The notes: generated from the sequence alone by a model not told the origin. DNA of 64,000 nt from Nocardia sp. NBC_01327 (GCF_035958815.1 NZ_CP108383.1:5766001-5830000); one strand, 5' to 3'; positions 25,805-34,693 are shown, counted from the stretch's first letter. Program-made: numbers and translations.

Positions 25805-27562
25805 TCAGGCGACCGCGAGGACTTCGTCGCGGGCCAGGAGGTCGGCGTAGAAACCGTTGTGCGCCAGCAGTTCCGCGTGTGTGCCGCGCTCGGCGATCCG
25901 GCCGTGATCGAGGACCGCGATCTGATCCGCATCGCGGATCGTGGAGAGCCGGTGGGCAATGGTGATGGTGGTCCGCCCGGCGGACAGGGCGTCGATGGCC
26001 TCCTGGACCTCGCGCTCGGTGCGGGTATCGAGGGCGCTGGTCGCCTCGTCCAGGACCAGGATCGGCGGATTGCGGAGGATGGTGCGCGCCACCGCGAGTC
26101 GCTGCTTCTCACCACCGGAGAACCGGTAGCCGCGCTCGCCGACCATGGTGTCGTAGCCGTCCGGCAGGCCGGAGATGTGGTCGTGGATCTGTGCTGCGCG
26201 GGCCGCGGCGTGCAATTCCTCGTCTGTCGCATCGGGTTTGGCGAAGCGCAGATTGTCCGCGACCGAGGCGTGCAGCAGGTAGGTCTCCTGGGAGACGACC
26301 CCGACCGTGGCCGACAGATCGGCGAAGCTCATGTCCCGCACATCGATTCCATCGATCGTGACACGACCGGAACCGACATCGTAGAGTCGGGCCGCCAGAT
26401 ATCCGAGTGTGGTCTTACCGGAACCGGTCTCACCGACCAGCGCCAGGCTGGTGCCGGCGGGGACGCTGATATCGATGTCCTCCAGCACCTTCCGATCGGC
26501 GTCGTAGGAGAAGCCGACCTGCTCGAAGCGCACCGCGCCGACCACTCCCCCGGCGGGCAGGACCGCGGGCTTGTCCGGCTCGGCGATATCGGGCCGCAGA
26601 TCCAGGTATTCGAAGATCCGCCCGAACAGCGCCAGCGAGCTCTGCACTTCCACACCGGTGGAAAGCAATTGGACCGCGGGCCGCAACAGCCCGGACTGCA
26701 GGGTCGTGAAGGCGACCAGGGTGCCGATGGAGACGAGTTGATGTCCGGAGGCCGAGGTCAGACCGGCCGCCCAGTACACGATCGCGGGCATGGCCGCCAT
26801 GACGATGGTGATGGTCGATTGCCGCCAGCGCCCGGCCATTCCGGAGCGGATCTCCAAATCCACCAGACCCCGCGATTCCCGGGCGAAGTCGGCGATCAGG
26901 GCGGGCGAGCGACCCATGGTGCGGCCCAGCAGGATTCCGCTCACCGACAGCGACTCCTCGACAATGGCCGACATTCCGGCCAGTTGCTTCTGCCGCTCAC
27001 CGGTAATGCGCCGGCGCTCGGACCCGACGCGGCGACTGATCCACACGAAGAAGGGCAACATGACCAGCGAGACCACCGTCAGCCGCCAATCCAGGGCGAT
27101 CATGGCGATGACGGCGGCGAGCACCGAGGTGAAGTTGGCGATCAGCGAGGTCGCGGTCGAGGTGACCGTCGACTGCATACCGCCGATGTCATTGGCAATG
27201 CGCGACTGCACCTCACCGGTGCGGGTCGTAGTGAAGAACGAAAGCGGCATCGACTGCAACCGCGCATAGACCGCAGTGCGCAGATCATGCATGACCGACT
27301 GCCCGACCGCGGTCGACAGATAGGTCTGCCAGACGCCGAACACAGCGGTCAGCGTCGTGACGGCGATCATGCCGAGGGCCAGCAGCGTCAGCAGCCCGGT
27401 GCGGCCGTGCGGAAGCGCGTCATCCAGGACCGCGCGCAACATGAACGGCGAGGCCAGGCCGACGATGGACGACAGCGCGACCAGCACGCCGACCAGCGCG
27501 AGCCGGGAACGATAGGGATGGAACAACCGGAGTATCCGGCGAAGTTCGGATCGGGCAGCCAT
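25805..27562 (-). CDS. ABC exporter (fused membrane and ATPase domains)
   Basis: A 585-residue half-transporter: six predicted helices (residues about 15-320) and a C-terminal ATPase with Walker A GETGSGKTT, signature FSGGEKQR, Walker B ILVLDEAT and H-loop IAHRLST. It is of the MsbA/LmrA drug-or-lipid export type. GGAGG lies 5 bases before the ATG. It diverges from a MarR gene across a 73-85-bp gap with a large dyad, so it is probably derepressed by whatever ligand the MarR protein senses. Confidence 0.88.
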   Translation of the reverse strand: MAARSELRRILRLFHPYRSRLALVGVLVALSSIVGLASPFMLRAVLDDALPHGRTGLLTLLALGMIAVTTLTAVFGVWQTYLSTAVGQSVMHDLRTAVYARLQSMPLSFFTTTRTGEVQSRIANDIGGMQSTVTSTATSLIANFTSVLAAVIAMIALDWRLTVVSLVMLPFFVWISRRVGSERRRITGERQKQLAGMSAIVEESLSVSGILLGRTMGRSPALIADFARESRGLVDLEIRSGMAGRWRQSTITIVMAAMPAIVYWAAGLTSASGHQLVSIGTLVAFTTLQSGLLRPAVQLLSTGVEVQSSLALFGRIFEYLDLRPDIAEPDKPAVLPAGGVVGAVRFEQVGFSYDADRKVLEDIDISVPAGTSLALVGETGSGKTTLGYLAARLYDVGSGRVTIDGIDVRDMSFADLSATVGVVSQETYLLHASVADNLRFAKPDATDEELHAAARAAQIHDHISGLPDGYDTMVGERGYRFSGGEKQRLAVARTILRNPPILVLDEATSALDTRTEREVQEAIDALSAGRTTITIAHRLSTIRDADQIAVLDHGRIAERGTHAELLAHNGFYADLLARDEVLAVA

Positions 27563-27596
27563 AGGCGCCTCCTTCCAGCGGAACTTCCCCTCATAA

Positions 27597-27643
27597 CTGA
27601 GCTTGACTCACAATTATTCCATACAACTGTGAGCTATGCTCAG
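27597..27643. promoter_or_regulatory. nested dyad operator between ABC exporter and MarR genes
   Basis: Outer arms CTGAGC (27597-27602) and GCTCAG (27638-27643) enclose inner arms CTCACA (27607-27612) and TGTGAG (27628-27633). The right arms overlap the TATGCT -10 box of the MarR gene (27635-27640). This layout would let MarR shut off both divergent promoters. Confidence 0.55.
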
Positions 27644-27647
27644 CATT

Positions 27648-28073
27648 ATGGAGAAAGCATCCGACAGCGACCTCCCCGACCTGTTCCTGCGCACCGCCAA
27701 ACGCATCCGGCACGCCCAACTGGCCGACCTCGCCCCCCTCGGCCTCACCCCAGGTCAGGGCCGTGCCCTGCGCATCCTGGACCGGGCCGGCGAACCCCTG
27801 CGCATGTCCGCCCTCGCCGAACGCCTCGGCATAGTCCCCCGCTCCGCCACCACCGTCGTCGACACCCTCGAAGCGGCCGGAATGGTCACCCGCGCCACCG
27901 ACCCGGCCAACCGCCGCGCCACCCTGGTCTCCCTGACCGACGCGGGCCGCGACGCTCTGACCCACATGTCCGACGCCCGCCGCCGCGCCGCCCGCGACCT
28001 GTTCGCCAGCCTCCCCCCGGACCGCCGGGAAACGCTGCGCGAGATCCTGGCCGAACTCGACACAGGAGCCTAG
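27648..28073 (+). CDS. MarR-family transcriptional regulator
   Basis: A 141-residue winged-helix repressor: LTPGQGRALRILDRAG, the recognition region (MSALAERLGIVPRSATTVVDTLEAAGMV) and the wing (TDPANRRATLVSLTDAG) are standard. The ATG at 27648 is chosen over 27636 because TATGCT at 27635-27640 lies 7 bases before it, a leaderless promoter that would overlap the earlier ATG. Its likely target is the divergent ABC exporter. Confidence 0.85.
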   Translation: MEKASDSDLPDLFLRTAKRIRHAQLADLAPLGLTPGQGRALRILDRAGEPLRMSALAERLGIVPRSATTVVDTLEAAGMVTRATDPANRRATLVSLTDAGRDALTHMSDARRRAARDLFASLPPDRRETLREILAELDTGA

Positions 28074-28083
28074 GACACGCGAA

Positions 28084-28114
28084 AGGGCCGCGCTTCCAAC
28101 GGAAGCGCGGCCCT
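28084..28114. terminator. bidirectional hairpin between MarR and mpa genes
   Basis: Perfect 14-bp stem (AGGGCCGCGCTTCC, 28084-28097; GGAAGCGCGGCCCT, 28101-28114) with a 3-base loop. It sits between two convergent genes, 11 bases after the MarR stop and 30 bases beyond the mpa stop, so it can serve both. Confidence 0.8.
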
Positions 28115-28143
28115 GACTGTTCGCGAAGAAGAAACTGGCGGTT

Positions 28144-29904
28144 CTACAGGTACTGGCCGGTGTTCGACTCGGTGTCGATCGCGCGGCTGGCACTGGCGTT
28201 CTTGCCGGTCACCAACGTGCGGATGTATACGATCCGCTCGCCCTTCTTACCCGAAATACGAGCCCAGTCATCAGGATTCGTGGTGTTGGGCAGGTCCTCG
28301 TTCTCGGCGAACTCATCCACGATGGAGTCGTAGAGGTGCTGAATCCGCAGACCGGGGGTACCGGTGTCGAGGACGGACTTGATGGCGTACTTCTTGGAGC
28401 GGTCCACGATGTTCTGAATCATGGCGCCGGAGTTGAAGTCCTTGAAGTACAGGACCTCCTTGTCACCATTGGCGTAGGTGACCTCCAGGAAGCGGTTGTC
28501 CTCGCTTTCCGCGTACATGCGCTCCACGACGTGTTCGATCATGGACTTCACGCACTTGTCGCGCTCGCCGTTGAACTCGGCGAGATCGTCGGCATGCAGG
28601 GGAAGCGTCGAGGTCAGGTACTTCGAGAAGATGTCCTGTGCCGCTTCGGCATCCGGCCGCTCGATCTTGATCTTCACGTCCAGGCGGCCGGGCCGCAGGA
28701 TGGCCGGGTCGATCATGTCCTCGCGGTTGGAGGCGCCGATGACGATGACGTTCTCCAGGCCCTCGACACCGTCGATCTCCGACAGCAGCTGGGGCACAAC
28801 GGTGGTCTCCACATCCGAGGAGACACCGCTGCCGCGGGTACGGAAGATCGAGTCCATCTCATCGAAGAACACGATCACGGGGGTGCCCTCGGAGGCCTTC
28901 TCACGCGCCCGCTGGAAGATGATCCGAATATGCCGTTCGGTCTCACCCACGAACTTGTTGAGCAGCTCGGGACCCTTGATGTTCAGGAAGAACGATTTGG
29001 CTTCCTTGGCATCCTGACCGCGCGCCTCGGCAATCTTCTTGGCGAGGGAGTTGGCAACGGCCTTGGCGATCAACGTTTTACCGCAACCGGGCGGGCCGTA
29101 GAGCAGCACACCCTTCGGGGGACGCAGCGCGTACTCCCGGAACAGATCCTTGTGCAGGAAGGGCAGTTCCACCGCATCGCGGATCTGCTCGATCTGCCGA
29201 CCCAGGCCACCGATATCGTGGTAGTCGACGTCCGGCACTTCCTCCAGCACGAGATCTTCGACCTCTGCCTTGGGAATTCGCTCGTAGGCGAAGCCGGCCT
29301 TGGTATCGACCAGCAGCGAATCACCCGGCCGCAGTTTGCGAATGGGGCGATCCGGATCATCGAGATTGTCGGCTTCGGCGAGTTCGGACAGCGGCCCGGA
29401 CAGCCACACCACCCGTTCCTCGTCGGCATGGCCGACCACCAGTGCTCGACGGCCGTCGTCGAGAATCTCGCGCAGCGTGCCAAGTTCGCCGATTTTATCG
29501 AAAGGACCAGCCTCGACCACGGTCAGCGCTTCATTGAGACGCACGGACTGGCCGTAGATGAGAGTGGTGGTGTCGATATTCGGCGAGCACGTCAGGCGCA
29601 TCTTGCGTCCTGAGGTGAACACGTCGACCGTCTGATCCTCGTAGACACCAAGCAGGACACCGTAACCGCTCGGTGGCTGACCGAGACGGTCCACTTCCTC
29701 GCGGAGAGCGACAAGTTGCTGCCGCGCTTCCTTGAGGGTGTCCATCAGTTTGGTGTTGCGAATTGTCAGCGAATCAACGCGCGCTTCCAATTCCCGTGAG
29801 TGATCCGGCGAGTCGGCGAGTTGCCTCCGGAGTGCAGCCGCCTCGGCACGGACGGCTTCGAGTTCCCTCCAGGCCGCCGAGTCCGAATGTTCGTTGGGGC
29901 TCAT
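28144..29904 (-). CDS. mpa: proteasome-associated AAA ATPase Mpa/ARC
   Basis: A 586-residue hexameric unfoldase that feeds pupylated proteins to the 20S proteasome. The N-terminal coiled coil (about residues 8-75) binds Pup, OB-type domains follow, then one AAA module with Walker A GPPGCGKT, Walker B VFFDEMD and the pore region. The C-terminus ends GQYL, the penultimate-Tyr tail that opens the proteasome gate. The upstream lipoprotein, trmI and recB-like genes match M. tuberculosis order, but dop, pup and prcBA, which follow mpa there, are not found downstream in this window. Confidence 0.95.
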   Translation of the reverse strand: MSPNEHSDSAAWRELEAVRAEAAALRRQLADSPDHSRELEARVDSLTIRNTKLMDTLKEARQQLVALREEVDRLGQPPSGYGVLLGVYEDQTVDVFTSGRKMRLTCSPNIDTTTLIYGQSVRLNEALTVVEAGPFDKIGELGTLREILDDGRRALVVGHADEERVVWLSGPLSELAEADNLDDPDRPIRKLRPGDSLLVDTKAGFAYERIPKAEVEDLVLEEVPDVDYHDIGGLGRQIEQIRDAVELPFLHKDLFREYALRPPKGVLLYGPPGCGKTLIAKAVANSLAKKIAEARGQDAKEAKSFFLNIKGPELLNKFVGETERHIRIIFQRAREKASEGTPVIVFFDEMDSIFRTRGSGVSSDVETTVVPQLLSEIDGVEGLENVIVIGASNREDMIDPAILRPGRLDVKIKIERPDAEAAQDIFSKYLTSTLPLHADDLAEFNGERDKCVKSMIEHVVERMYAESEDNRFLEVTYANGDKEVLYFKDFNSGAMIQNIVDRSKKYAIKSVLDTGTPGLRIQHLYDSIVDEFAENEDLPNTTNPDDWARISGKKGERIVYIRTLVTGKNASASRAIDTESNTGQYL

Positions 29905-30017
29905 AATGCTGCTCCTCCCAGTCCCGGTCTATTAACGCTACCGGGCAATACTCGTTCTCGCTTTCCGACATGGTTTCGTCGTGATCACATCTAGGCTGCG
30001 GCTGACGACCCGAGCGG

Positions 30018-30041
30018 ACATGTTAGCCTGCCCTAACATGT
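30018..30041. promoter_or_regulatory. perfect 9-bp palindrome between mpa and lipoprotein genes
   Basis: ACATGTTAG-CCTGCC-CTAACATGT, at 30018-30041, lies in the 180-bp gap between the divergent mpa and lipoprotein genes. It could be an operator or a hairpin in a leader. It resembles part of an iron box (TTAG...CTAA) but lacks the central symmetry of one. Confidence 0.45.
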
Positions 30042-30084
30042 TTCCGGCGAGTTAATCGCCGGCCGAGCCGAAAGGGTGCCGTCG

Positions 30085-30609
30085 ATGCTCCTTCCCACCA
30101 GCCGGACTCCTCGTATGCGTAACGCCACGAGGACGCTTCGTGTTTCCGTGGCTACCGTTGCGGCGGCTGTCGCCGTTACCGCCACTCTGGCGGGCTGCGG
30201 CTCCGATGACAAGAATTCCGCCACTGCCACCTCGACCGCGTCGACCAGTGCCGCCGTCGTGGCCACCGCGCCCGCGCCGACCGCGGACCAGCTCCAGGCC
30301 GTGCTGACCGCCTTCGCCGATCCCGCGAAGCCCGCCGCCGACAAGGCGAAACTGGTGGTCGACGGGGATAAGCGAATTCCACTGATCGAGACCATGAATC
30401 AGGGTCTGGCGAACTACGCGGTGACCTTCACCGTCGGTGAGATCAAGACCAGTGGCAACCAGGCCGACGCCAAGGTGACGGTCGGTTCCCCGCACGGCAG
30501 CATGCCGGATGTGCCGATGAGCTTCCAGTACGTGGACGGCTCCTGGAAGCTCGCCGACTCCGGCGCGTGCACCATCCTCGGCATGGCCCGCGCCGCCTGC
30601 CAGCCCTGA
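30085..30609 (+). CDS. lipoprotein with MTB12-like domain (LppK position)
   Basis: A 174-residue lipoprotein: basic N-terminus, hydrophobic stretch and lipobox LAGC, a Thr/Ala-rich linker, then about 105 residues resembling the low-molecular-weight antigen MTB12 domain (LTAFADPAKPAADKAKLV; MSFQYVDGSWKLA). In M. tuberculosis the same position beside mpa is held by LppK (Rv2116). GAAAGGG lies 8 bases before ATG 30085; GTG 30076 and ATG 30115 are alternatives. The role is unknown; it should be surface-exposed on the membrane. Confidence 0.75.
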   Translation: MLLPTSRTPRMRNATRTLRVSVATVAAAVAVTATLAGCGSDDKNSATATSTASTSAAVVATAPAPTADQLQAVLTAFADPAKPAADKAKLVVDGDKRIPLIETMNQGLANYAVTFTVGEIKTSGNQADAKVTVGSPHGSMPDVPMSFQYVDGSWKLADSGACTILGMARAACQP

Positions 30610-30652
30610 TCGCCCCGGGCGATCGAAGCCGTTCCGGCTGAGCCGAATTCGC

Positions 30653-30685
30653 ACGTGCCCCCTTCCGCCCGGGAAGGGGGCACGT
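30653..30685. terminator. hairpin between lipoprotein and trmI genes
   Basis: A 14-bp stem (ACGTGCCCCCTTCC, 30653-30666; GGAAGGGGGCACGT, 30672-30685) with a 5-base loop, between convergent genes and 24 bases beyond the trmI stop codon. Confidence 0.75.
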
Positions 30686-30708
30686 CGTCGACTACGGCCG
30701 CGCGGCCC

Positions 30709-31542
30709 TCAGCCCTTCGAGGGCCGTCGCTGCGGCTTGGGCGCCATCGCACCCTCGGCGAGGCGGCGAGCGCTCACCAGGAAGGCCGTATGGCCCTGCA
30801 TACGGTGCTCTGGGCGCACGGCCAGCCCGACCACATGCCAGCCGCGCACGATCGATTCCCAGGCGCGGGGTTCGGTCCAGCATTCCTGCCGGCGCAGATG
30901 CTCGACGACCTCGGACATCTGGGTGGTGGTGGCGACGTAGACCATGAGCACGCCGCCGGGCACCAGCGCCTTGGAGACCGCGTCCAGGGTGTCCCACGGC
31001 TTGAGCATGTCCAGAATGATCCGGTCCACCTGCTCACCGGAGTATTCGGCGACATCGCCGAGGGTCAGCTCCCAGTTGTCCGGGCGTTCGCCGAAGAAGC
31101 GCTCGACATTGCGCACCGCGTGCTCGGCGTGGTCCTCGCGGATCTCCCAGGAGATGACCTTGCCCTCGGGGCCGACCGCGCGCAGCAGTGAGCAGGTGAG
31201 CGCGCCCGAGCCCGCACCGGCCTCGAGCACCTTCGCACCGGGGAACACATCACCCTCGTGCACGATCTGCGCGGCGTCCTTGGGGTAGATGACCGCCGCG
31301 CCGCGCGGCATGGACAGCACGTAGTCGGTCAGCAGCGGTCGCAGCGCGAGGTAGGGGGTGCCCTTCACGGAATTGATCACGGAGCCCTCGTCGGCGCCGA
31401 TCAGTTCGTCGTGGGCGATCTGGCCGGCGTGGGTGTGGAAGGAACCACCCTCCTCCAGGATCACCGTGAACTTGCGCCCCTTGGCGTCGGACAGCTGTAC
31501 CCGGTCACCGATCTGGAAGGGCCCGGTCCGTCTGGCCGTCAT
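30709..31542 (-). CDS. trmI: tRNA (adenine-58-N1)-methyltransferase TrmI
   Basis: A 277-residue SAM enzyme that methylates A58 in the T-loop of tRNA. The N-terminal beta domain (VILEEGGSFHTHAGQIAHDELIG) and the catalytic domain with VLEAGAGSGALT and ILDMLKPW match Rv2118c, the actinobacterial TrmI. GGAG lies 4 bases before the ATG. It diverges from the recB-like gene, as in M. tuberculosis. Confidence 0.93.
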   Translation of the reverse strand: MTARRTGPFQIGDRVQLSDAKGRKFTVILEEGGSFHTHAGQIAHDELIGADEGSVINSVKGTPYLALRPLLTDYVLSMPRGAAVIYPKDAAQIVHEGDVFPGAKVLEAGAGSGALTCSLLRAVGPEGKVISWEIREDHAEHAVRNVERFFGERPDNWELTLGDVAEYSGEQVDRIILDMLKPWDTLDAVSKALVPGGVLMVYVATTTQMSEVVEHLRRQECWTEPRAWESIVRGWHVVGLAVRPEHRMQGHTAFLVSARRLAEGAMAPKPQRRPSKG

Positions 31543-31649
31543 GAATCTCCGTTCGCTCTGTGCTGTCGCTTCGCTCTGTGATGTCGCTGCGATTTTGCTG
31601 CGTGGATGTCGTTCACACCTTGTCGGTGTGTGCGTTTAGCCTGCCAGGT

Positions 31650-32558
31650 ATGTCGGTACCCGCGATCACTACCCCGGACTCCGCGGGCGCTACGCCGCGC
31701 AGGCTCGCACTCTCGCCTTCGCGCGCAATGGATTTCAAACAGTGCCCCCTGAAGTATCGACTCCGCGCCATCGACCGGATTCCGGAGCAGCCCTCCCGGG
31801 TCGCGGTGCGCGGGACGCTCGTGCACGCGGTGCTGGAAGCACTGTTCGGGCTCCCCGCCGCCGAGCGCGATATCGCGCATGCGGCGGAGCTGATCCCACC
31901 CGCGTGGACCCATGTCCTCGAGTCCAGACCCGAGGCCGTCGACCTGATTGCCGAAGATGAGCTGGACATCTTTCTCGCCGAGGCCTACGACCTGATGCAG
32001 GCGTACTTCCACCTCGAGGATCCGACCGCGTTCGATCCGCAGTCACTCGAGGCGTTCATCGAAACCGAACTCCCCGACGGCACGCCGCTGCGTGGTTTCG
32101 TCGACCGGATCGATCGCTCGCCGACCGGTCAACTGCACGTCATCGACTACAAAACCGGCCGCTCCCCCGCCCCCGACCGCGAGACGCGCGCCCTGTTCCA
32201 GCTCAAGTTCTACGCCCTGGTCCTCATGCGCACCCTCGGTTCCGCCCCCGCGCAATTACGACTGATGTACCTGGCCGATGAGCAGATTCTCACCTACGAG
32301 CCCGATGCCGATGAGTTGCTACGTTTCGAACGCATACTCTCCGCCCTCTGGGTGGCCATCGACTCGGCCGCGAAAACCGGCGACTTCCCACCCACCAGAT
32401 CCTGGCTGTGCATGTACTGCGAATACAAACCCCTCTGCCCCGAATTCGGCGGCACCCCACCGCCTTTCCCGACACCGGACCAGGCCGTCGATGCCCTCAC
32501 CCCGGCGCAGCCGGCCGCGGTCCCGACACCGGACCAGGCGGCGGAACTGGACCTCTAG
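31650..32558 (+). CDS. RecB-family PD-(D/E)XK nuclease with Fe-S cysteines
   Basis: A 302-residue stand-alone nuclease domain, orthologous in position to Rv2119. The motifs are GTLVHAVLE, then GFVDRID and VIDYKTG (the D...D/E-x-K active site). Four cysteines, one N-terminal (FKQCPLKY) and three C-terminal (CMYCEYKPLC), form the [4Fe-4S] staple known from AddB, Cas4 and Dna2. The ATG at 31650 has TAGCCT 7 bases upstream, indicating a leaderless transcript. The substrate is probably single-stranded or flapped DNA, by analogy. Confidence 0.88.
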   Translation: MSVPAITTPDSAGATPRRLALSPSRAMDFKQCPLKYRLRAIDRIPEQPSRVAVRGTLVHAVLEALFGLPAAERDIAHAAELIPPAWTHVLESRPEAVDLIAEDELDIFLAEAYDLMQAYFHLEDPTAFDPQSLEAFIETELPDGTPLRGFVDRIDRSPTGQLHVIDYKTGRSPAPDRETRALFQLKFYALVLMRTLGSAPAQLRLMYLADEQILTYEPDADELLRFERILSALWVAIDSAAKTGDFPPTRSWLCMYCEYKPLCPEFGGTPPPFPTPDQAVDALTPAQPAAVPTPDQAAELDL

Positions 32559-32561
32559 GGA

Positions 32562-32603
32562 CGATTCGAGCCCGCTGCACAGTGGCAACGGGCTCGAATC
32601 GTG
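32562..32603. terminator. bidirectional hairpin between recB-like gene and hisG
   Basis: Perfect 14-bp arms (ACGATTCGAGCCCG at 32562-32575, CGGGCTCGAATCGT at 32590-32603) with a 14-base loop between the two convergent stop codons. Confidence 0.75.
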
Positions 32604-32616
32604 TTGAGTCTCAGGC

Positions 32617-33468
32617 TCAGAAGGCGCGGCAGGACCGGATATCGGTGGCGAGAATGGCTTTCGCGCCGAGGTCGGCCAGCTTGTCCATGAGCACATTGCC
32701 GCTCTTGCGCGGGACGAGCGCGCGCACGGCGACCCAGTCGGGATCGGTGAGCGGGGAGACGGTGGGCGACTCCAGGCCCGGGGTGATCTCGACCGCGGCG
32801 TCCAGCAGCGATTTGGGGCAGTCGTAGTCGAGCATCAGGTACTGCTGGGCGAAGACCACACCCTGGATGCGGGCGACCAGCTGATTGCGGGCCTTGTCAC
32901 GCTGATCGGCGCCCTTGGCCTCGATGAGCACACCCTCGGAGTCGCACAGCGATTCACCGAAGGCGACCAGATTGTGCTGCCGCAGTGTGCGACCGGAGCC
33001 GACCACATCGGCGATGGCATCGGCCACGCCGAGCTGGATGGAGATCTCGACCGCACCGTCGAGGCGAATGACCTCGGCCTCGATGCCGCGGACCGCGAGG
33101 TCCGCGAGCACCAGATTCGGGTACGAGGTGGCAATGCGCTTGTCGTAGAGGTCCTCGACCTTCCACTCCTGCCCGGCGGGCGCGGCATAGCGGAAGGTGG
33201 AGGCGCCGAAGCCGAGTGCGAGGCGTTCCTGCACGCGCGCACCGGAATCGAGCGCCAGGTCGCGACCGGTGATGCCGAGGTCGAGCTCGCCGGAGCCGAC
33301 GTAGATGGCAATGTCCTTGGGGCGCAGGAAGAAGAACTCGACCTGGTTGATCGGGTCGAGCACGGTCAGATCGCGCGAATCCTTGCGGCCGCGGTATCCG
33401 GCCTCGCCGAGGATGGCGACGGCCATCTCCGAGAGCGAGCCTTTATTTGGGACGGCGACGCGAAGCAT
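32617..33468 (-). CDS. hisG: ATP phosphoribosyltransferase HisG (long form)
   Basis: A 283-residue enzyme for the first committed step of histidine synthesis (ATP plus PRPP). The length and the C-terminal ACT-like regulatory domain mark the long, histidine-inhibited hexameric form (Rv2121c type). The opening LRVAVPNKGSLSEMA and the PRPP loop (VVGSGRTLRQ) are visible. It lies 87 bases downstream of hisE on the same strand and is probably co-transcribed with it. Confidence 0.95.
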   Translation of the reverse strand: MLRVAVPNKGSLSEMAVAILGEAGYRGRKDSRDLTVLDPINQVEFFFLRPKDIAIYVGSGELDLGITGRDLALDSGARVQERLALGFGASTFRYAAPAGQEWKVEDLYDKRIATSYPNLVLADLAVRGIEAEVIRLDGAVEISIQLGVADAIADVVGSGRTLRQHNLVAFGESLCDSEGVLIEAKGADQRDKARNQLVARIQGVVFAQQYLMLDYDCPKSLLDAAVEITPGLESPTVSPLTDPDWVAVRALVPRKSGNVLMDKLADLGAKAILATDIRSCRAF

Positions 33469-33555
33469 AGATGTTCCTTTCGGGACGGGTGGCGGGACGT
33501 GAAGACAGTGGACGCGGGGTCATCGGCCGCACGGGCTGTGCGGTGAAGCGGCGCA

Positions 33556-33819
33556 TCACAGATGTCGGTACACGTCTTCGAGCCGCAAGCCGCGGCCCAC
33601 CATCAGCACCTGAACCCAATAGAGCAGCTGGGAGATCTCCTCCGACAGCGACTCATCACTCTCATGCTCGGCGGCCAGCCACACTTCACCGGCCTCTTCC
33701 AGTACCTTCTTGCCCTGCGCATGGACACCGGCATCCAAGGCGGCGACGGTGCCGGACCCCTCGGGTCGGGTGACAGCACGATCCTGCAGCTCGGCGAACA
33801 GGGCTTCGAAAGATTTCAC
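33556..33819 (-). CDS. hisE: phosphoribosyl-ATP pyrophosphatase HisE
   Basis: An 87-residue single-domain MazG-fold enzyme doing the second step of histidine synthesis. The metal-binding EEAGEVWLAAEHE and SEEISQLLYWVQVLM helices are intact. As in mycobacteria HisE is separate from HisI and lies immediately upstream of hisG. It starts at GTG 33819 without a clear RBS. Confidence 0.93.
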   Translation of the reverse strand: MKSFEALFAELQDRAVTRPEGSGTVAALDAGVHAQGKKVLEEAGEVWLAAEHESDESLSEEISQLLYWVQVLMVGRGLRLEDVYRHL

Positions 33820-33858
33820 GGTGAGTCATTGTCGCAGACCGTCCCGGTGAAACCGTGC

Positions 33859-34440
33859 TCAGCCCATGGCAAAGCGCAGCAGCGCCTGCATATCGCCCTG
33901 CTTGACCTTGCCCTTGCGATCGAGGACCTGCAATTGCCAGGTCTGACCGGCGCGAACGGCGCGGGCGATGGCATTGGCGTTCTCGGCGCCGAGCAGCGAG
34001 GGCCAGACGTCGGCAACCTGCTGGCTGCTGCCGCCGGTGGCGTCGTAGATCTTGAAGGAGACGTTGTTGGCGCGTTCGAAGGAGCTGCCCTTCTTGAACG
34101 CGGCGGCCACGAAGACGATCTGATCGATGACGGGCGGGATATCGGCGAAGGTCACGTGCACGGTCTCATCGTCTCCGGAGGCCGCGCCGGTCTGCTCGTC
34201 GCCGGTGTGCAGGACCGAGCCGTTGCCCAGCGGGTCGAGGGAGTCCAGTCCGGCGAAGCGCACCGGATCGCCGCCCTGCACGAGCACGGCGATGAGGTCC
34301 AGGTCGACTCCGCGCTTGCGGCGCGCAATACCGAGCAGTCCGCCACTGGTGCCCGAGGAGGGATCCCAGCTCACTCCGACGCTCATCTTGGTGATGCCGC
34401 CGAGATCTGCTGCGTCGTCTTCTTTCCGAAGCGTAATCAC
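33859..34440 (-). CDS. TerD-family protein
   Basis: A 193-residue TerD/CABP1-domain protein: VGVSWDPSSG, VDLDLIAVLV, ASGDDETVHVTF, and VFVAAAFKKGSSF are the family's Ca2+-binding beta-sandwich landmarks. Ter proteins act in tellurite and stress responses and membrane-linked sensing. GTG 34440 is chosen because TACTGT lies 7 bases upstream (leaderless); GTG 34449 is the alternative. It lies just upstream of hisE on the same strand (40-bp gap), so it may read into the his operon. Confidence 0.85.
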   Translation of the reverse strand: MITLRKEDDAADLGGITKMSVGVSWDPSSGTSGGLLGIARRKRGVDLDLIAVLVQGGDPVRFAGLDSLDPLGNGSVLHTGDEQTGAASGDDETVHVTFADIPPVIDQIVFVAAAFKKGSSFERANNVSFKIYDATGGSSQQVADVWPSLLGAENANAIARAVRAGQTWQLQVLDRKGKVKQGDMQALLRFAMG

Positions 34441-34652
34441 AACGGCCACAGTACAGACAAATCGGACATCGCTGCCGGGGGCCGAATCCCGCGATACCGG
34501 TGTAACTCACACCACTGCCGCGCCTGTAACTCGGGCCGCCATCGTGCCGATAAGAATTGCAGGACAGTAGCTATCAGATGTCGGCTACCAGATCTTCGCC
34601 CCGCAACCACGGGCGAGACAGACGGGTCCGGGGCGATCAGCCCCGGCACCGA

Positions 34653-34693
34653 GAACGGCCTTACCGGACATTGCCCGTCCGGGAAGGCCGTTC
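34653..34693 (-). terminator. terminator of the dioxygenase-methyltransferase-acyltransferase operon
   Basis: GAACGGCCTT...AAGGCCGTTC outer arms with an inner CCGGAC/GTCCGG extension, one mismatch and a short loop. On the minus strand it starts 7 bases after the acyltransferase stop codon. The rest of the 250-bp gap to the TerD gene shows only the TerD -10 box. Confidence 0.75.

Noticed and set aside
25679..28333. An 884-codon plus-strand frame
   Set aside because: It crosses the 19-bp repeats, lies antisense to the ABC exporter and covers the MarR gene in another frame; it has no RBS or domain.
30018..30041. IdeR/DtxR iron box
   Set aside because: The central 6 bases are not symmetric and the 19-bp iron-box consensus is not met.
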